Positions 58,941 through 64,000 of a stretch of 64,000 nt of DNA are shown one piece after another. Source of the stretch: Alisma plantago-aquatica. Taxonomy: Eukaryota; Streptophyta; Magnoliopsida; Alismatales; Alismataceae. Within the stretch, counting starts at the first letter, position 1. Each line of letters opens with the position of its first letter. The stretch spans positions 518,282,303-518,346,302 of the forward strand of contig OY856409.1 in NCBI GenBank assembly GCA_963693085.1, read 5' to 3'. The position numbers and the translations under genes are program-made. Below the pieces are notes generated by a model. That model did no database searches and was not told the DNA's origin. It saw only the letters and a program-made list of their open reading frames with translations.

Positions 58941-61903
58941 AAAGTCTCAACCTTTTTGAGAAATTTAGGAGGATTTTTTTATTCATCTATCCCTCCCCTT
59001 GCAAGAAACTTTAAAAAAGAATTACATTGTACAATTTGGGAACTAGAAAAAAACATTGTCTTACTCCTACCATTACAAGTATTAGGCTTTGCCAACTCAA
59101 GGGTTTCCTTGGGAGGTAATTAATAAATTAGGCTACCATTGTTGTTTTCTTGATGGTGCTTATCTACACTATCTGAAACATGGTTACATTCACAATTGAC
59201 ATAATCAATGACCCATTTATCCTTCATCTTCTTTTGAATATTTCACACCCATCTAGCCACCTTAGGGTCATCTTCTAGATTGCCTTTGATAGACATTTTT
59301 CCAATAGGGAACCATTTTCATAGATAACCTTGTTGCATCCTCAGTCTAGTGTAGTTTTGAGAGTTGGATCAGAAGCCCATAGATATGCATAGAGAACATT
59401 TTGGGCATAAATACTTTCACCTACTCCTAGAATACACTCACCTGAGTGGATTCTATTGATGATGCAATAATTGAGTTATTCTTCTTGAAGGTCTCATCAA
59501 TATTTATCTTCCAATTCCCCTCAAGGGGTGCTCCCATCTGTAGTAAGTCCTAGAAGGTTGTGTGTGATCAACATTTTTTCACATAGACATTGAGCATTGG
59601 GCTTCTTGAAAAGTGAAAATGCATCTGGTGGGTAACAGTTCTTTCCTTGTTTTCAAAGATCTTGTCATTTCTTGAATTTCATATGTACCAACACCCATGC
59701 ATGAATATCATTGTAATTTTCTTCCTTATCTTGATTGGTTTTCAACCAATACCAAATTGTATCTAGTGTGAATAATCTTTGACACACCTTGCTATAAACA
59801 ACACATTGCAAATGGCCATAGCTTAAGGGAAATCAATGGAGCATGTAGGGCGGTTTCCGTCTCACCCTTACATCTCAGGCATCTACTATTAGTTGTCATG
59901 TATCTGATAACTCTTTGGTTAACTTTGAGTAGTGCATTGTGTGCCATGAGACATAGAAACATCTTTGTCCACACTATTATCCTTGTCTTCCATAGAATAT
60001 CCAACTCACTCTCTGCATTAACCTCCTTCTAGGAGTGGATGATTTCATAAGCACTATTAGTAAAAACTTTTCTAGTCTCATTGTTCTCTCAAACCGTGAC
60101 CTCCAATAAGTTAGATATTATTCAAGGTGCCTCTAGTTTTAATATTTTCTTTACAACCTCATTAAGAAGCCAGTCATGTAGGAAACATTATACCAATGTA
60201 CCTTCAAGGTTCACGAGGATACAAATTTCCAAGCCCTCCAGAGCATCCAGTATTGGTTTTCTAGTTAAAACATTGATTGAAGCCTCCTTGTTCCACCATG
60301 TGTCATTCCAAATATTTGTATTCCTTCCACTTATTGGAATCACGAGTGAGTAATTGAAGATAAGCTCTACAATGTAGGACTACTCATCCAAATCTAGATA
60401 AAGATTTAGTTTGTTCCTTTGTATTTATCAAACTTTTGTTTTAGACCATTACACCATTGGGAACATATTCTGTTTCTTACTTAGTTCCCATGCATGTTTT
60501 GTGATGAGAGTAAGATTACATTCTCTCATCAATTTTAATCCCATCCCACCATCCTTCTTTCTACTGGTGACTTTGTCATAGGCCACCAAGGATAGGGCAA
60601 GCCTTGTGCTTCCCTCCCCATATGAAGGTTCATGTATTACTATCAATTATGTCACACACCTTCATAGGTAAGACCACAATTTGCATGACCTAGCTACAGA
60701 TGGCTGAGAGAGTATATATTTCCAAACATACCCAACTTACTAGAGAAAAACATTTTGCATTTGAGGCATTAATTCTAGAAGAAAAAATTATTTAGTAATT
60801 CTACATAAGTGTTCTTGTTAACCCTCACATGGAGTAAAAGCACACCAAGATATTTTTTTAGGTCTTCTGTTTGGGATAATCCACTAACTACACATACCTA
60901 ATTTTGATTCTATTAGGAACACTACTCTCAAAGTATATGTTGTCCTTACTACTAAGATGGTTTTGCCTGAAACCTTGTTGAATTCTTTGAAGCATTTCAA
61001 GATGGTCTTCATTTGTTCCTTACTGTCTTTGGAAAATAGGAGAATGTTGTCCGCAAAGCTTAAATGCGATATAAGGGGGCCTTTAGGATATAATCTCATT
61101 GGATTCAATTTCTTTTTGTGTACCATTTGTTTAATCAATGGGCTAAGCCTTTGAAGGTACAGGCTGAATAGATAAGAAGATAGTGGGTATCTTTTCTTAA
61201 GACCATTTGATGTTTTAAATGAGCCCAAGGTATTGCTATTTAAAAGTATTGATGCCTCTCCCGGATATCAACCCAAGAATATATTTGATAATTGTTGTTG
61301 GAGGACCTAGTTTATGGAGAATATCTTCTATGAAAGACTACATTGTACATCCCACTACATTTATATGTTTTAAAACTTTATGGATTTCTCCCATGGTAGG
61401 ATTTGTAGCAAGAACCTTCTACTAGGCATCCCAAAGTTGACAAAATCTTCATAGGAACTTGCTAATGTTTTGGCTATCCACACTTGAAGTGCCATGAGCA
61501 AGTTTTTGAAATGGTCACAGACCATGGTTTGGATTGTTTCCTTTTTAGTAACCTAGGTGCCAAAAGTATCTTTCAGCATGGTCACTTTATTATGGTGTCT
61601 TTTTTGTTTGACATAAGCATTGTGGAACTTAGAATTTATATCACCATTGATGAGCTATCTAATATGTCTTGTTTGCATTAGATCCTCCTCCTCCTTCCTT
61701 AGGATGTTGTTTAATTAATCCTACATTTCAATGCACATCCTATCTGGTATTTCATCATAATGCCTTCTAGATTAGTCTAAAGAGTATTGAGGTTGTAGAT
61801 GACTCTTCTTTTTTCACGCCAATTTCTTTTCTCATTGTGATTCCCATACAAGGATGCTTTCTAAGACTTGGTCATCCCATTGTTGAAATCAAGGTCAGTG
61901 TTC
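58941..61903 (-). pseudogene. 5'-truncated LINE (non-LTR retrotransposon) ORF2
   Basis: Minus strand. Upstream part near 61690-61570 (INGDINSKFHNAYVKQKR, LKDTFGT), RT core 61228-60884 (SSYLFSLYLQRLSPLIKQ, LSFADNILLFSKDS with the FAD catalytic signature changed to FADN), and a zinc-binding domain at 60004-59792 (CLRCKGETETALHA). These follow the standard order of plant L1-type ORF2. The endonuclease region is missing, as expected for 5' truncation. An RNase H part may lie at 59790-59100 but I cannot confirm it. No clear poly-A end or target duplication is visible, so both borders are approximate. Confidence 0.8.
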
Positions 61904-62581
61904 TTGTAAGGACCCTAACCTGAGTTTTGGGGTAACCCTATTTGCTTTGGCTTGATCTTGTGCTTAGAACCTTGGTCAAATCTTTTGAGATGTGATTAGG
62001 GCTTTTATATAGGTTAAGTCTCTAGTTTGAGCTTGTTTGGTTGATGCTTGTGCTTTCTGTGCTAGTTTTGGTGCGAATTGCAATTTACCCAATATAGAGG
62101 CTTGTTGTGCAATTTGCCACCTCTAGAGTGTTCCTCCTCTCTCTTGGATTCATGAGGGAGAGTGTGGTGCTTTGAGTGCCTTGTTTGGATTTTGGTTGAG
62201 TAGTGTCACCCTTAGTGGAGATTAGGGTTTTTCTAGGGTTTGTATGCCTTGGCCTTGTGACCTTATTGTTTTGCCTTGACCTAGGTCACGACCTAGAGCC
62301 TGTTGTGGGGTTTCATAGTCACGACACTTCCCCCTTGGTTTGGTGGTCGTGACCAAGGTTGCCTTGGGTTGAGGTGGAGGTTGGAGAGGTGTGTTACGAC
62401 CTATGCCTCATGTGGTGGTTATGGTGTCGTGACCTTGCGGTGATGTTGTGGTGTGTCGCGACCTTAGAACCCTAGGTGTGTCACAGTCATGACATAGGGT
62501 TGGTTGCTTAGGTGGTCAAGATCCTACCTATGGTAAATCACCATATCTTGCATGTGGACCTTGTGAGGTTGCATGTGGTTG
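61904..62581 (+). repeat. Probable gypsy LTR 5' fragment
   Basis: It begins TGTAAGGACCCTAACCTGAG, similar to the solo LTR start TGTAAGGCCCCTAAACTTGC, and shares the words TGCAATTTACCC and GCAATTTGCCAC with the LTR start region near 52100-52140. It contains a palindromic-word array at 62281-62520 (GGTCACGACC, GTCGTGACC). The other end is not seen; it appears to be cut at 62582. Confidence 0.5.
62281..62520. repeat. Palindromic-word array GGTCACGACC/GGTCGTGACC
   Basis: About eight variants within 240 bp (AGGTCACGACCTAG, GGTCGTGACCAAGG, GTGTCGTGACC, TCGCGACC). The stretch is G-rich compared with the flanks. Confidence 0.7.
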
Positions 62582-64000
62582 CTGTTGGATCTAGGGCTCT
62601 AGAGGGGGGATGAATAGAGCTACAAAATTTTTCACAAGATAGATTAGACCTTCAAATTATATCCAATCAAAACTAATAGCTTAAGTGCAATTTGAAGTCC
62701 TAACTAACAAGCATAGGAATGGTGATAGAGATTGATAGCAAACACTTGAAAAGGTTATGTAGAGTGGTTCCAATCTCCAAACTAGGAGAGAGTCAGTCCA
62801 CTACCTAAAGAGGTCAACCTCTAGGATTTTGCAAGTGCTTTTCTCTATATTATCACCAATAAGAGTTTCAACACAAGATCACCAAAGGACTTACCCATAC
62901 AAGCACAAAGAGCATCCACCTTACCAAAGACTTACCCACTTTGCAAGAGTCTTCAGCCTTCACTAAGGTCTTACCCACTCAAGCACAAGTCTTCCGCCTT
63001 CAAGGACTTTGCCACTCTTCTTGGATCTTCAGCCTTTTCCTTCTCCTTCACCTGGAGAAGATCACCACGTCTTCATCAACCTTGAAGAGGCATAGCTACA
63101 ATTCCTCCTTCACTCGGGGAAGCTTGCTTCACCTGTTCTTCATGGAGGAAAGGGATAGGGAAGTAGGACAAGATGAGAGCTTTACATGAACAAGGGAGTG
63201 GCTCTCTTACAATATGCCTAAATCACTCACAATCACTAAATGAAGTGTAAACTAGAGAGAGAAAGGGGCTCAAAGATTTGCAACACACTCAACTATACCA
63301 AGGACTTAGAATAGCATGAATGAGCAAACTTGGAATGAACTCCAAGGGGTCCTATTTATAGTTCGGGGTGCTCCTTTGAGTTGGGGATCACTTAGGGTCA
63401 AAACATAGCCATTTTCCACAATGCAACAGATATATTTTCACCCAAAACACATCACCAATGGTTATAATCACATTTTTTTGTGTTTTTCGTATAGTACATT
63501 TGGTCGAGTTTCAATAAATGTAACTCGAACGATCAAATAAAAGACAGCCAATTTTCAAACTATCGATTGAGTTTGTTCTGGGGAACTCGACCGATGAGAT
63601 AAAATTGGATTTCCTTAGTGAGTCAGTCGGTCGAGTTCTATGCGTGTACAACTCAACCGATGGGTCATCTTCAGAAAATCCATCATAGGATCGGTCGAGT
63701 TTCCAACACAACTGATGAACATCCTGTGACAAATTTTTGAAGTTGACTTATGAGTGATTAAACCTTGGTATTTTGCGTTCCTCATATTTTTCTCATTTTA
63801 GTTACAAGTCATATCATCAATACAAGTGATTAAAAAAATCATCTAAGGTCGTTTGGAGTGATTTCTCAAATTGCACACTTGCATTGCATTTGACTTGAAC
63901 TTGAACAAGCTAGGGCTTGTGTAATTTGATCCTCTTCATGTACCTAAAGCCTGAAATCAATCTTGAACAAACATATTAGATACATAGCAATGGAATGGTT
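62582..64000 (+). repeat. Unassigned repeat, possibly the start of another LTR
   Basis: It starts TGTTGGATCTAGGGCTCTAG followed by a G run and GAATAGAGC, an arrangement I associate with LTR starts in several plants; this is recognition only. It contains a cluster of ACTTACCCACTCAAGCAC words (62880-63010) and an array built on CTCGACCGAT/GGTCGAGTT (63494-63712). An 82-codon frame at 62941-63189 lies over the first cluster and is not a credible gene. It runs out of the window. Confidence 0.4.

Overview
This window looks like intergenic DNA from a large-genome flowering plant. It is AT-rich, has no recognisable host gene, and is filled mostly by plant-type retrotransposons: Ty3/gypsy chromoviruses, a Ty1/copia family and a LINE, with short inverted-repeat elements between them. 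Species and chromosome cannot be told from the sequence. All protein-coding remnants found are broken transposon genes, nearly all on the minus strand.

Layout. Positions 1-12615 are flanking DNA with a palindromic hAT-like foldback element (2449-3879, 8-bp target duplication), a short inverted-repeat element between TA microsatellites (5245-5512), and two small tandem repeats. From 12616 to about 58940 lies one old Ty3/gypsy element (called G1 here, minus strand), split by later insertions. Its 3' LTR is 12616-15422, its pol remnant 15450-18270, its gag/protease remnant 50341-51660, its primer-binding site 51664-51674, and its 5' LTR 51679-51914 plus 56753 to about 58940. That 5' LTR is interrupted by a 4.8-kb solo LTR (51915-56752). 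The G1 pol is interrupted by a Ty1/copia complex (18271-50340) arranged as LTR, internal region, LTR, second partial internal region. The first copia copy (C1) is itself interrupted three times: by an LTR-type insertion (20881-23429), by a complete 15.7-kb chromovirus G2 (24414-40154, target duplication ATTCT), and by a 1.6-kb element with about 145-bp terminal inverted repeats (42486-44099). A 5'-truncated LINE (about 58941-61903) abuts the truncated end of G1. LTR-like sequence fills the rest of the window.

G2 is the youngest and best preserved element. Its two LTRs (5404 and 5490 bp) are about 95-97% alike in the stretches compared by eye. It keeps a tRNA-iMet-type primer-binding site, a polypurine tract and the full domain order gag, protease, RT, RNase H, integrase, chromodomain. 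From protease to chromodomain the reading frame never shifts, but about ten nonsense codons interrupt it and the third catalytic acid of integrase is replaced.

The most unusual signal is not a gene. Several unrelated LTR-type sequences here carry dense arrays of short near-palindromic words, each with its own word but most sharing an ACCG/CGGT core. In G2 the array differs in copy number between the two LTRs. The G2 LTR also holds a 34-bp tandem repeat built around the plant telo-box. Together these suggest that LTR interiors in this genome acquire and rework palindromic word arrays.
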